64,000 nt of DNA from Alphaproteobacteria bacterium (GTDB lineage: Bacteria; Pseudomonadota; Alphaproteobacteria; UBA8366), in NCBI GenBank assembly GCA_021774335.1, contig JAJFJD010000020.1, positions 310,001 to 374,000 of the forward strand, in the 5' to 3' direction. Position numbers and translations under genes: made by a program. The notes beneath the pieces are model-generated. The model had not been told where the DNA came from, ran no database searches, and worked only from the letters and a program-made list of their open reading frames with translations. Positions 38,255 through 49,783 of this stretch are shown here, piece by piece. How positions within the stretch are numbered: position 1 is the first letter of the stretch; the number at the start of each line of letters is the position of its first letter.

Positions 38255-39097
38255 ATGGATTCCCTTGTCTTCTTCAGTGTTCTCGCTGCCGCCGCCATGC
38301 ATGCGTGCTGGAATGCAGTCATCAAGACCGGCACGGACCGCCTTACCACGATGACGATCATGTCGGCGGCCTCCGCCGCCATGTGTATTATTCTGTTGCC
38401 GCTCGCGGAATGGCCGTCCCTCACGGTTTGGTATTGGATCGCAGCTTCTACGATCCTGCACACGGGATACAAACTCTTCCTGATCAAGACCTACTCGCTG
38501 GGTGATCTGGTACAGGTCTATCCGTTGGCGCGTGGCACCGCGCCCTTGATCGTGGCGATCGTCAGCCTGCTGTTTCTCACCGGTGAAGTGACGCCGAGTG
38601 TCTTTGCCGGAATCATCGTCTTGGTGGCCGGTATTTGGCTCATGGCACTACGCGGCGGACATAACCTTCGCCGGATCAACCGGCCAGCGGTTTTGGCCGC
38701 CTTGGGCACCTCCTGCTTCATCGCGGGCTACACGCTGGCCGACGGCGTCGGCGCCCGGCAAGCGGCATCGGCGGCAAGTTTCATGATCTACCTCGCCATT
38801 CTGGAAGGTGTCGCCCTCGGCACCGTCTACCTGGCATCCCGGGGCGTTTCGGATCTGCGAGCACCCGGCGTCCCGTGGAAGGACGGTTGCATCGGCGGCG
38901 TGTTGTCGCTGAGCGCCTATTGGATCGTCGTCTGGGCGATGACCCAAGCCCCGATCGCAGCCGTCGCGGCCTTGCGCGAAACCAGCGTGCTGTTCGCCGT
39001 CGCCATCGCGACCCTGGTGATGAAGGAAAAACTGACCGGCTGGCGCATCGCCGCCGCACTGCTGATCACCGGCGGCGTGGGGGTGTTGCGGTTATAA
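38255..39097 (+). CDS. EamA/DMT-family transporter
   Basis: A 280-residue membrane protein of the drug/metabolite transporter superfamily, with ten predicted helices in two EamA repeats. Recognisable segments are AAAMHACWNAVIKTG at the start, QVYPLARGTAPLIVAIVSLLFL in the middle and VAALRETSVLFAVAIATLVMKEKL in the second repeat. Such proteins usually export amino acids or metabolites. The ATG at 38255 is preferred to the TTG at 38246. It is divergent from a LysR regulator that probably controls it. Confidence 0.9.
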   Translation: MDSLVFFSVLAAAAMHACWNAVIKTGTDRLTTMTIMSAASAAMCIILLPLAEWPSLTVWYWIAASTILHTGYKLFLIKTYSLGDLVQVYPLARGTAPLIVAIVSLLFLTGEVTPSVFAGIIVLVAGIWLMALRGGHNLRRINRPAVLAALGTSCFIAGYTLADGVGARQAASAASFMIYLAILEGVALGTVYLASRGVSDLRAPGVPWKDGCIGGVLSLSAYWIVVWAMTQAPIAAVAALRETSVLFAVAIATLVMKEKLTGWRIAAALLITGGVGVLRL

Positions 39098-39106
39098 GCG
39101 TTCTGG

Positions 39107-40492
39107 CTACTCCGCCGCGGCGTCGTCGACCTCGGACTCGTCGGGAATTTCCTCGCGCATCGTGACGAACTCTTCCGCAAGGGTTGGGTGGACGCCGATG
39201 GTCGCGTCGAAATGGGCCTTGGTCGCACCGCATTTAATGGCAATCCCGATGCCCTGCACGATCTCGCCCGCGTCGGGTCCGACCATGTGACAGCCAAGCA
39301 CTTTGTCGTTCTCGCGATGCACGATCAGCTTCATGAAGGTGCGCTCAGCATTTTCGGTCATCGTGTGCTTGAGCGGCGTGAAGTCGCTGGCGAAGATGCG
39401 CAAATGGCCGTATTTCTCGCGCGCCGCCAGCTCGGTCAGGCCCACGGTGCCGATATTCGGGTTGCTGAACACGGCGGTCGCGATGTTGTCGTAGTCGACC
39501 ACCGTCGGCTTGTCATTGAACAGTGTATTGGCAAGCGCCATGCCTTCTTCCAGCGCCACCGGCGTTAACTGCACCCGGTCGATCACATCGCCGATGGCAT
39601 AGATCGACGGCACCGACGTCTGGAAATAGTCATCCACTTGGATCGCGCCATTGTCGTCCATCGCGACACCGGCGTCCTCCGCGCCGAAACCGCGGCTCAA
39701 CGGCGCCCGGCCGGTGCAGTACATCACCAGGCCGGTTTCGATCTCGCGCCCGTTTTCCAGCATCGCGGAGAAACCGTCACCCCGTTCCTCGATACAGGCG
39801 ATATTCTGATTGAACTGCAGATCGACGCCTTTCTTGCGCATCTCGTCCGCCAGGAAATGGCGCACATCATCGTCGAAGCCCCGCAGGAAAGTCGGCCCGC
39901 GATAGATCAGCGATACGTCGACGCCGAGGCCGTTGAAGATGCCCGCGAATTCGACGGCGATATAGCCGCCGCCGACGATCACAATCTTCTCCGGCAACTT
40001 GTCGAGGTAGAAGGCCTCGTTGGACGTGATCGCCAACTCCTTGCCGGGGATGTCGGGCACGACAGGCCAGCCGCCGGTCGCAACCAGGATCTTGTCGGTC
40101 GTAACCGTCTTGTCGCCGACGCGGACCGTGTGCGGATCGACGATCTCGGCCCGTGTCTCGAACACATCGACGCCCGCCGCCTTCAGCAGCCGGTCATAGA
40201 TTCCGTTGAGCCGGTTGATCTCCGTGTCCTTGTTGCGGACCAGCGTCTGCCAATCAAAGGACCGCTCGCCGACCGTCCAGCCGTAGCCTGCCGCATCCTC
40301 AAAATCCTCCGCGAAATGCGCGGCATAGGAAAACAGCTTTTTCGGAATACACCCGACGTTGACGCAGGTGCCGCCGAGATAGCGTTCCTCGGCGACGCCG
40401 ACCCGCGCGCCGAACCCGGACGCAAATCGGCTCGCCCGCACGCCGCCCGATCCGGCGCCAATGGTGAAGAGATCATAGTCGTAACTGGGCAT
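39107..40492 (-). CDS. gor: Glutathione-disulfide reductase
   Basis: A 461-residue flavoprotein disulfide reductase. It has the FAD motif [14 protein letters not shown], the redox CVNVGC pair at about residues 43-48 in [13 protein letters not shown], the NADPH fold [11 protein letters not shown], and the catalytic His-Glu in [10 protein letters not shown]. The features are those of glutathione reductase rather than lipoamide dehydrogenase. It keeps glutathione reduced, which also serves the monothiol glutaredoxin encoded earlier. A GGAGG lies upstream of the ATG. Confidence 0.95.
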   Translation of the reverse strand: MPSYDYDLFTIGAGSGGVRASRFASGFGARVGVAEERYLGGTCVNVGCIPKKLFSYAAHFAEDFEDAAGYGWTVGERSFDWQTLVRNKDTEINRLNGIYDRLLKAAGVDVFETRAEIVDPHTVRVGDKTVTTDKILVATGGWPVVPDIPGKELAITSNEAFYLDKLPEKIVIVGGGYIAVEFAGIFNGLGVDVSLIYRGPTFLRGFDDDVRHFLADEMRKKGVDLQFNQNIACIEERGDGFSAMLENGREIETGLVMYCTGRAPLSRGFGAEDAGVAMDDNGAIQVDDYFQTSVPSIYAIGDVIDRVQLTPVALEEGMALANTLFNDKPTVVDYDNIATAVFSNPNIGTVGLTELAAREKYGHLRIFASDFTPLKHTMTENAERTFMKLIVHRENDKVLGCHMVGPDAGEIVQGIGIAIKCGATKAHFDATIGVHPTLAEEFVTMREEIPDESEVDDAAAE

Positions 40493-40552
40493 AACGATGG
40501 GCCTCCGGGATAACGCTGGGCAGGAGTTGAGAACTGGACGTGGTTGGCGCTG

Positions 40553-42010
40553 CTACTTGCTTACGCCCGCCATGCAGACATATTTGGTTTCGATATAGTC
40601 GTCGATGCCGTATTTCGAACCTTCGCGCCCGACGCCGGATTCCTTGAACCCGCCGAACGGCGCTTCCACAGTAGAGATAACGCCCGCGTTGACGCCGACA
40701 AGCCCTGCTTCGAGCGCTTCGGCGACCCGCCACACACGGCCGATGTCGCGGCTGAAGAAGAACGCCGCCAGGCCGAACTCGGTATCGTTCGCCATCGCGA
40801 TCGCTTCTTCCTCGGTCTTGAAGCGGAACAGAGGTGCCACCGGACCAAAGGTTTCCTCGCGCGTAACCATCATCGACGTGTCGACATCGGCCAACACGGT
40901 CGGCTCGAAATAGCTGCCGCCGAGGGAATGCCGTTTGCCACCCAGTACGATGCGGGCGCCCTTGCCGACCGCATCCGCGATGTGTTCTTCGACCTTGTCG
41001 ACCGCATTCAGATCGATCAGCGGCCCCTGCGTAATGCCGTCTTCCATGCCGTTGCCGACCCGCATTTCAGCGACCCGCTTGGTCAACAGCGCGGAAAACT
41101 CGTCATAGACACCATCCTGCACCAGAAGCCGGTTGGCGCAGACGCAGGTTTGGCCGGTGTTGCGGAATTTGGAGCCCATCGCCCCTTCGACCGCAGCTTC
41201 CAGATCCGCGTCGTCGAAGACGATGAAGGGTGCGTTGCCGCCGAGTTCCATGCTGACCTTTTTGACCGTCCCCGCAGCCTGCTGCATGAGCAACTTGCCG
41301 ATTTCGGTGGAGCCGGTGAAAGTGATCTTGCGGACGATCGGGTTGCCGGTCATCTCGCCACCGATGGCCGCGGAATCGCCGGTCACCACGCTGAACACGC
41401 CCTTCGGCACGCCGGCGCGTTCTGCTAGTTCAGCTAAAGCAAACGCCGAATAGGGAGTCATCGTCGCCGGCTTGGCGACCATCGTGCAGCCGGCGGCCAA
41501 TGCCGGGCCGACCTTTCGCGCGATCATTGCCGCCGGGAAATTCCACGGTGTGATCGCGGCGCAGACGCCCACCGGCTCCTTCGTGACCACGATACGCCAG
41601 TCGTCGTTCGGCGACGGGATCGTGTCGCCGTAGACCCGCTTGCCTTCCTCCGCGAACCAGTCGATGAAGGCGGCGGCATAGGTGATCTCGCCTTTCGCCT
41701 CGGCCAACGGCTTGCCCTGTTCGGTGGTCATGAGGACCGCAAGGTCATCCTGGTTTTCGAGCAGCAGGTTGTACCATTTGCGCAAAATCTCACCGCGTTC
41801 TTTCGCGCTGCGCTTGCGCCAGGCCGGATAGGCCCGGTTCGCCGCCTCGATCGCCCGGCGCGTCTCGTCCGTGCCCATCCGGGGGACCGTACCGATGATC
41901 TCATCGGTCGCCGGATTGTTGACCGGAATCGTCTCGCCGCCGTCGGCGTCCGCCCATGCGCCGTCGATGTAGCATTGTTGGCGGAACAGACTGGGATCTT
42001 TCAATTTCAT
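40553..42010 (-). CDS. gabD: Succinate-semialdehyde dehydrogenase-like aldehyde dehydrogenase
   Basis: A 485-residue NAD(P)-dependent aldehyde dehydrogenase. The catalytic Cys is in GQTCVCANRLLV, the general base Glu in MELGGNAPFIVFDDAD, and FTGSTEIGKLLM is the dinucleotide loop. The overall match, for example TPWNFPAAMIARKVGPALAAGC, is to GabD, which oxidises succinate semialdehyde. ATG 42010 has GGGAG upstream. It lies 60 bases upstream of gor, probably independent in function. A closely related semialdehyde remains possible. Confidence 0.9.
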   Translation of the reverse strand: MKLKDPSLFRQQCYIDGAWADADGGETIPVNNPATDEIIGTVPRMGTDETRRAIEAANRAYPAWRKRSAKERGEILRKWYNLLLENQDDLAVLMTTEQGKPLAEAKGEITYAAAFIDWFAEEGKRVYGDTIPSPNDDWRIVVTKEPVGVCAAITPWNFPAAMIARKVGPALAAGCTMVAKPATMTPYSAFALAELAERAGVPKGVFSVVTGDSAAIGGEMTGNPIVRKITFTGSTEIGKLLMQQAAGTVKKVSMELGGNAPFIVFDDADLEAAVEGAMGSKFRNTGQTCVCANRLLVQDGVYDEFSALLTKRVAEMRVGNGMEDGITQGPLIDLNAVDKVEEHIADAVGKGARIVLGGKRHSLGGSYFEPTVLADVDTSMMVTREETFGPVAPLFRFKTEEEAIAMANDTEFGLAAFFFSRDIGRVWRVAEALEAGLVGVNAGVISTVEAPFGGFKESGVGREGSKYGIDDYIETKYVCMAGVSK

Positions 42011-42152
42011 GGTGCCACTCCCGGTGATTCGAGTTATCACGATTGACTGCTTTAGACGGCAGTATACGGGCCGGGCCGCCGACCGGCCACCGCTTCGCCG
42101 CTCGACTTCGCAGCCTCCGAAAGACGGTAGCGGAACACCGCAGATGGGGGTG

Positions 42153-43733
42153 TTAGAGAGCTTCCTCGCCCGCCACGCCTGCGCCTGCGGCGCGCCCACC
42201 GACGAAGCATTCCGACAGATTGCCACCGCCGATGTAAAGGTGCCCGAAGACGCTGCCGAGTTCCCCTGCGGCGTAGAGCCTTGGGATCGGGTCGCCGAAT
42301 ACATCGAGAATGCGTTGCCGCGAATCGTGTACCGGTCCGCCCTGCGTATTGGAGACGAGCGGCCATGCCGTCGCGTAATAGAAAGGCGGGGTCGCGACCG
42401 GCATCATACTGGACGCGGGCCGGCCGAATGCCCCGTCTTCCCCTGCCGTACAGTACCCGTTGTAGCGTTCCAACGTCGCCGACAGGACGGCCTCGTCAAC
42501 CGACAGCGCCGCGGCCAGCTCGGCGAGCGATCCCGCGGCCTTGAGGATTCCGAGCTGCACTTCAGCCTGATTGTCCTGGCTCCAGCGGAAGTCCACCCCC
42601 TCTTCATTGTAGAGCGGTTGCCCGACGGGAAAGGTCTTCCGTCCCTCCTCATCGAAGACGAACCAGCCGGGCAGCGCCGGATAGTCCTGGGTTTCCGGGC
42701 GGAACCGCTGCATCGGACGATGGCCGGTGTCCTGCATATACGGTTCATACTCGTTCATGAAGCGGCCGCCGTCGCGGTCGAGCAATATCCATGGCATGCG
42801 CACCGCGCGGTCCCCGGCGAACCCGCTGTCCCATTCGACGGTTTCCTCGCCCTCGGCCACGGGAAACCAGTCCGGCAGGCGCTTGGTGCGAATCCCGAAG
42901 GGATAGTCCGGATCGGTATGCTTGAAACCGTAGGTGCCGTGGTAATGCCACATGTGCCAGAGGTCTGCGCCCACATCCTGCGCCATACGGATGCCGTCCC
43001 CGGTGTTGCCGCGGAAGGCGGTCGCGAATACCGGTTGGCCCTGCCAATACTGCATCTGCATCGACGGATCCGCCTCGAACCCGCCGCACGCGAGGACGAC
43101 GCCCCGACGCGCGCGGATGCGGCGCTTTTCACCATCGCGCTCGACCACCAGCCCCTGCACCGTGCGATCAGGCCCCGTAACGAGACGATGCGCCCGGCAG
43201 GAGGTGTAGACCGGAATACGGCGATGTTTGACATTGTCCTCGACGACCTTGAACAGCCGCGACCCCGCGCCAAGCGAGCGTACATATGGATAGGTCTCGT
43301 CGATATCGACGCCGGGAATATCCTCGATCATCACAAAGGCGAAACTGTTACGGCCGGGCAACGGGTAGTTGCCGAGGCCGGCCCGGTTGATCACGGTCGC
43401 ACCGTTCACGTCGGCCAGCTCGCGGATGAAATCCTCGACCTCGGCCATGCCGTCCGCGAACCGGCGCAGCACGTCGTCCGGCGTGGTGCCCGCGTTGGTC
43501 GCCTTGAGATACTCGAAGGTACCGTCCGGATCGCGCGAAATGCGGACACCGCCCGCCGAACAGATCGATATCCCGCCCGGATGCGGCATCTTCTCGACAA
43601 TCAGGACATCCGATCCTTCGTCATGCGCCGATATGGCCGCCGCCCCGCCGGCGAATCCGAAACCGACAACAATGACGTCGGTTTCCTCGTCCCATTCCTG
43701 ATCCGTTGTCTCCGGCGATGTGCTGTCAGTCAT
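42153..43733 (-). CDS. FAD-binding protein, fumarate reductase / ketosteroid dehydrogenase family
   Basis: A 526-residue flavoprotein. The FAD motif VIVVGFGFAGGAAAISAHDEG is at about residue 20 and has a rare Phe in the usual GxGxxG run. EKMPHPGGISICSAGG and RGVVLACGGFEADPSM follow, and the C-terminus has LYAAGELGSVFGHLYIGGGNLSECFVGG. These place it in the fumarate-reductase/succinate-dehydrogenase flavoprotein-like family, which includes 3-ketosteroid dehydrogenases and urocanate/fumarate reductases. No partner cytochrome or twin-arginine signal is visible. The substrate is unknown. Confidence 0.87.
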   Translation of the reverse strand: MTDSTSPETTDQEWDEETDVIVVGFGFAGGAAAISAHDEGSDVLIVEKMPHPGGISICSAGGVRISRDPDGTFEYLKATNAGTTPDDVLRRFADGMAEVEDFIRELADVNGATVINRAGLGNYPLPGRNSFAFVMIEDIPGVDIDETYPYVRSLGAGSRLFKVVEDNVKHRRIPVYTSCRAHRLVTGPDRTVQGLVVERDGEKRRIRARRGVVLACGGFEADPSMQMQYWQGQPVFATAFRGNTGDGIRMAQDVGADLWHMWHYHGTYGFKHTDPDYPFGIRTKRLPDWFPVAEGEETVEWDSGFAGDRAVRMPWILLDRDGGRFMNEYEPYMQDTGHRPMQRFRPETQDYPALPGWFVFDEEGRKTFPVGQPLYNEEGVDFRWSQDNQAEVQLGILKAAGSLAELAAALSVDEAVLSATLERYNGYCTAGEDGAFGRPASSMMPVATPPFYYATAWPLVSNTQGGPVHDSRQRILDVFGDPIPRLYAAGELGSVFGHLYIGGGNLSECFVGGRAAGAGVAGEEAL

Positions 43734-43836
43734 CCTGCCCTCAAGGTTCTTGCTGTTGTTTCACGCCAAGGCCAGTGCCCAGCCTTTCGAATTTACCATT
43801 CACGCCTTTACGGCGCGAACCGGGGAGCAGGATCGG

Positions 43837-45006
43837 CTAGCCGGCAGAATGAAACCCGTCGAAGCCCCGCTCCAGGTCCTCGATCAGATCGCGGGAGTCT
43901 TCCAATCCTGCATGAACACGTAGCAACGGGCCGCGTTCATCCCACGGTGGCGTGGCGAAGGATCGCGTCGGATAGGCTGGGATCATCAGGCTCTCGAACC
44001 CGCCCCAACTAGCGCCGATCCGGAAATGCTTCCGGCCCTCGACCAGTGCGGCGACGGCAGCCTTGCTTGCCGGGTTCAGGACGACACCGAACAAACCCGA
44101 CGCGCCGTAAAAATCCCGTTTCCAGATTTCGTGGCCCGGGTCGGACGGCCATGCAGGGTAAATCACCTCGGCGACCTCCGGCCGCGCCGCGAACCATTCG
44201 ACGAGGCGCAGCGCCGTTTCCTGATGCTGCCGCAACCGGACCCCCATGGTCCGCATGCCGCGGAGCGCCAGATAACAGTCACCCGGGCTGACGTTGTTGC
44301 CGAACTGCGTCGCGACGTCTTTGATGTTCCGATAGAGCGTCTCGTCCTTAACGGCGATCGTTCCCAGCATGACATCGGAATGCCCACAGAGATATTTCGT
44401 CGCCGCCTGTATCGAGATGTCGACACCGTGGTCGAGGGGTTTGAAGAACAGTGGCGACGCCCAAGTGTTGTCGATGGCGGTCAACACGCCCCGGCGGCGG
44501 CAGACTTCTGTGATAGCCGGAATGTCCTGGACTTCGAAGGTGTAGGATCCCGGCGATTCCAGAAAAACCAACCGCGTTTCGGGACGGATGTCGTCCTCGA
44601 TCGCGCTGCCGGCGTCCGGGCGGAAATAGCTGGCCTCGACGCCCAACCGCGCCATCAGCGTTTCGCACAGCGTCCGCGTCGACTTATACGCGCTGTCGGT
44701 CACCAAGACATGGTCGCCCGATTTGAGGCAGGCGATGAAGGACAGCGTGATCGCGGCGGTGCCGGACGCCAGCACGATGGACCGGCTGCCGTTCTCGATC
44801 TCCGTAACCGCCGCTTCGAGTGCCTTCGTCGTCGGCGTCCCGTACGAGCCATACACGACATCGTCGAAGCGGCGTTCAAAGCGCGTATCGAACGCCTCGA
44901 TCGTCGGAAAATGAATGGTCGACGCGCGGTATACCGGCGGGTTCAAGATTCCGGAATTACCATCAGAATCCGTACCGGCGCGGCTGAGTCTGGTATCATC
45001 GAACAT
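43837..45006 (-). CDS. PLP-dependent trans-sulfuration enzyme (cystathionine beta-lyase-like)
   Basis: A 389-residue fold-type I enzyme of the Cys/Met metabolism family. The PLP lysine is in AATKYLCGHSD, and the phosphate and ring-binding segments are SGTAAITLSF and AIDNTWASPLFFKPLDHG. It resembles MetC, which releases homocysteine, ammonia and pyruvate from cystathionine. Related lyases and gamma-synthases share these motifs. ATG 45006 is preferred because GAAGGA lies eight bases upstream and the protein then begins with the conserved segment. It follows the FAD protein gene in the same direction. Confidence 0.85.
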   Translation of the reverse strand: MFDDTRLSRAGTDSDGNSGILNPPVYRASTIHFPTIEAFDTRFERRFDDVVYGSYGTPTTKALEAAVTEIENGSRSIVLASGTAAITLSFIACLKSGDHVLVTDSAYKSTRTLCETLMARLGVEASYFRPDAGSAIEDDIRPETRLVFLESPGSYTFEVQDIPAITEVCRRRGVLTAIDNTWASPLFFKPLDHGVDISIQAATKYLCGHSDVMLGTIAVKDETLYRNIKDVATQFGNNVSPGDCYLALRGMRTMGVRLRQHQETALRLVEWFAARPEVAEVIYPAWPSDPGHEIWKRDFYGASGLFGVVLNPASKAAVAALVEGRKHFRIGASWGGFESLMIPAYPTRSFATPPWDERGPLLRVHAGLEDSRDLIEDLERGFDGFHSAG

Positions 45007-45267
45007 AGGTGGAGTCCTTCCCTTCGGCGTTGGTTCAACATCGTGCAGGAAGTCCCATCGGCGTAACCGCGTCGGCAACCAGCGGGTCCCGATAGGCCCA
45101 GGAGAGATGAAATTGGTAGCGCGTGTTTGCAGGGGCGGCAATGCTTTCACCGCGCGAAAAAGGCCTGGCGATTAGCGCCCGACGCGTGGCGATACTAGAA
45201 TGATTGGAGAGAACCGCCGAACCAAGCCAGCCTTGGACCGCACCACTTCATCACGGGGAGCCGCGTC

Positions 45268-45642
45268 ATGATTAGAGGAATCGACCACATCGAATTGATC
45301 GTCCGGGACTTCGACGAATATATCGAGTTCCTGCAAAGCATCGGGTTCAAGATGCTGACCCGAACGAGCCACCACGGCGAATCCGCCGAACTGCAGGCCG
45401 AGGGCGAGAACCAGCCAATCTTCGAAATTCATGAGGCAACCGGCGAGGAAGTGATCGGGGTCAACCACATCGCCTTCCGCGTCGACAACGTCAAAGACGC
45501 GCATGAAGTGCTGAAGAAAACACCGATCAAATTCAGGAAACCGAATTACGTCGAAGCCACCGGCCGCACGACGATCAATCTGCGCGACCCGGACGGCTGG
45601 CGCATGCAGCTCGTCGATGCGAAGCGCGAGAAACCAGCGTAG
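45268..45642 (+). CDS. VOC family protein
   Basis: A 124-residue vicinal-oxygen-chelate protein. It begins IRGIDHIELIVRDFDEYIEFL, with metal His in the first strand, and continues VNHIAFRVDNVKDAHEVLKK and RTTINLRDPDGWRMQLVD. The second-module histidine is present. A clear metal ligand at the final glutamate position is replaced by Gln in MQLVD, so metal binding is uncertain. GGGGAG lies upstream of the ATG. It is divergent from the PLP lyase gene. Substrate unknown. Confidence 0.8.
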   Translation: MIRGIDHIELIVRDFDEYIEFLQSIGFKMLTRTSHHGESAELQAEGENQPIFEIHEATGEEVIGVNHIAFRVDNVKDAHEVLKKTPIKFRKPNYVEATGRTTINLRDPDGWRMQLVDAKREKPA

Positions 45643-45648
45643 GCGCCG

Positions 45649-47481
<1,833 letters not shown>

Positions 47482-48843
47482 TCAGCCTTTATCCTTCGCC
47501 CGTTCTTTTTTCTCGGCCGCAAGCCGTTCGCGCATAGGCTCCGCCCGATCCGGCAGGTCCACCTGTTCGCCCCGGCCGATCGTTAGCGCGCCGCAGGGAA
47601 CGTCGCGGACCACCGTGCTGCCCGCCCCGATGATTGCGCCATCGCCGATCCGCACCGGTGCAACGATCGCAGTGTTCGACCCTATGAAGGCCGCCTTGCC
47701 GATCACCGTCCGGTGCTTGTTGTAGCCGTCGTAGTTGCAGGTGATTGTTCCCGCCCCGACATTGGTACCGGCGCCGATATCCGAATCGCCGATATAAGTA
47801 AGATGATTGGCCTTCACGCCCTTGCCGAGGACCGAGTTCTTGACCTCGACGAAGTTCCCGATATGGACATCCGCGTCCAAGCGGGCGCCCGGACGCAACC
47901 GGGCGAACGGCCCGATATGTCCGCCCCGACCGACGGACGCTTCGGAGATATGGCAGAATGCTTCGATCTCGACATCGTCCTCGATCGTCACGCCAGGACC
48001 GAAAACCACATTCGGCCCGATCGTCACGTCACGGCCGATTACCGTGTCATAGCTGAACCAGACGGTGTCGGGATCGATCAGCGTCGCGCCCTCTTCCAGT
48101 GCGCGCTCGCGGCGGTCGCATTGCCAGACGGCTTCCGCCTCGGCGAGGGCAAGCCGGCTATCGACGCCCATAAGTTCATCCGCGTCCGCTTCGACAAGCC
48201 GGCAGCGCAACCCTTTGGATCGCGCCAGTTCAATCAAGTCCGTGAGGTAATACTCGTTCTTGGCATTGTCGTTGCCGACCTGGTCAAGCAGCGGGAACAG
48301 AATGTTTCCGTCGACCGCCATGACGCCGGAGTTGCAGAGGTCGATCGACTTCTGTCCCGCCGTCGCGTCTCGGTCCTCGACGATTGCATTTACGTTGCCG
48401 TCCTGGTCGCAAATGACCCGGCCATATCCTTCGGTATCGTCGGTGCGGAACCCGAGCACCACAATCGATGCACCCGCCGCCCGCTGGTCCAGCATATCCT
48501 GCAACGTATCGGTCTGGATCAGCGGCGTATCGCCGTACAGGATTAATACTGTCTCAGGGTCGGTTCCCGACAGTGCGTCACGCGCCGAGTTCACTGCATG
48601 CGCCGTCCCTTTTTGAACCGTTTGGATCGCGGTCGGATGCGGCGCCACCGCCTCTTCCAGCACTTTCATATCGGGACCGGCGACAACGACCACCCGACAA
48701 ATATCCAACGGCTCCAGCGCGGCCAGGACATGCCCCACCATCGACCGCCCGGCGACTGGATGCAGCGCCTTCGGCAGGTTTGAATTCATCCGAGTGCCCT
48801 TGCCGGCGGCAAGAATCACGGCAGCGGTTTCGCCAGTGTTCAT
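47482..48843 (-). CDS. glmU: Bifunctional GlcNAc-1-P uridylyltransferase / glucosamine-1-P acetyltransferase
   Basis: A 453-residue two-domain enzyme. The N-terminal pyrophosphorylase has LAAGKGTRMNSNLPKALHP and the GDTPLI metal loop. The C-terminal left-handed beta-helix holds hexapeptide repeats and the acetyl-CoA region KANHLTYIGDSDIGAGTNVG, with NYDGYNKHRTVIG after it. It makes UDP-GlcNAc. It lies directly upstream of glmS with no intergenic bases, so supply of UDP-GlcNAc is co-expressed. Confidence 0.97.
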   Translation of the reverse strand: MNTGETAAVILAAGKGTRMNSNLPKALHPVAGRSMVGHVLAALEPLDICRVVVVAGPDMKVLEEAVAPHPTAIQTVQKGTAHAVNSARDALSGTDPETVLILYGDTPLIQTDTLQDMLDQRAAGASIVVLGFRTDDTEGYGRVICDQDGNVNAIVEDRDATAGQKSIDLCNSGVMAVDGNILFPLLDQVGNDNAKNEYYLTDLIELARSKGLRCRLVEADADELMGVDSRLALAEAEAVWQCDRRERALEEGATLIDPDTVWFSYDTVIGRDVTIGPNVVFGPGVTIEDDVEIEAFCHISEASVGRGGHIGPFARLRPGARLDADVHIGNFVEVKNSVLGKGVKANHLTYIGDSDIGAGTNVGAGTITCNYDGYNKHRTVIGKAAFIGSNTAIVAPVRIGDGAIIGAGSTVVRDVPCGALTIGRGEQVDLPDRAEPMRERLAAEKKERAKDKG

Positions 48844-49117
48844 ACGTCGTCTATTCCAGGTGCTTTAACCATATCGGTCGCTTGGCTGCGGAAATTGCCA
48901 TAGGGGGCCGATAGGGCCAAGTCACATATTATTTCGCAGTTTTTCAATGGTTCGGGCATCGCTCTGGTACTAGTCCTACGAGGCAGCTTCAGACGGACGG
49001 AGAAGCGAATCTCCTTGGAGGCCGGGAGCCGACCCGTTAGAACTTGGGCGACGCGATGCTCTTCCCATTCGGGCAGACTCTACCCAACATACTGTTAAAA
49101 AAGACATAAATTTCATC

Positions 49118-49783
49118 ATGGCTGATACGCTTCCCATCCTCGTCTTCGACTTCGACGGCACGCTCATCGAGAGCGCGCCGGAACTGCAGCACTGTCTCAA
49201 CACGGTCCTCGCGGATCACGGGCGGCCTGCCCTGCCGCTCGAGGCCGTCAAGAAGATGATCGGCAATGGTGTCAAAAAATTGGTCGAACGTGGATTTGAC
49301 GCCACCGGCGGCGCACCGGCGGATTTCGACGCCACGGTCGAGCGATTCATGGAGCATTATCACGCCGCTCCGGTCGAAGATACGCTGTATGACGGTGTCC
49401 GGCCGACGCTCGACCTCCTTCGAAAGGCCGGCCATCGGATGGCGATCTGCACCAACAAGCCGTATCAGGCCACCATGCGAATTCTGAACGGCCTTGAGAT
49501 CGCTGGGTTTTTCGAAGCGGTCGCCGGCGGAGATTCCTTCCCTGTCCGCAAACCCGATCCCGGCCACCTGCTCGGCGTATTGGAAATTCTCGGTACGACG
49601 CCCGCACGAGCCATCATGATCGGCGACAGCCCGAACGACATCGGCTGCGCCCTCGCCGCCAAGGTTCGCTCGGTTGTCGTGACCTATGGATATTCGAACG
49701 TCCCGCATGCGGAGCTGGGGGCCGATGTGCTGATCGACCGCTTCGACGCGCTGCCCGGCGCACTTACCGAACTGTCGGCCTAA
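49118..49783 (+). CDS. gph: Phosphoglycolate phosphatase (HAD superfamily)
   Basis: A 221-residue HAD hydrolase. Motif I is FDFDGTLIES (nucleophile Asp about residue 11), motif II TNKP, motif III the Lys in PVRKPDPGHL, and motif IV MIGDSPNDI. It removes phosphate from 2-phosphoglycolate formed by DNA repair or photorespiration-like side reactions, although closely related phosphatases share these motifs. The 274-base gap upstream contains both its promoter and that of glmU; no clear ribosome-binding site precedes the ATG. Its stop overlaps the facing hydrolase stop by four bases. Confidence 0.88.
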   Translation: MADTLPILVFDFDGTLIESAPELQHCLNTVLADHGRPALPLEAVKKMIGNGVKKLVERGFDATGGAPADFDATVERFMEHYHAAPVEDTLYDGVRPTLDLLRKAGHRMAICTNKPYQATMRILNGLEIAGFFEAVAGGDSFPVRKPDPGHLLGVLEILGTTPARAIMIGDSPNDIGCALAAKVRSVVVTYGYSNVPHAELGADVLIDRFDALPGALTELSA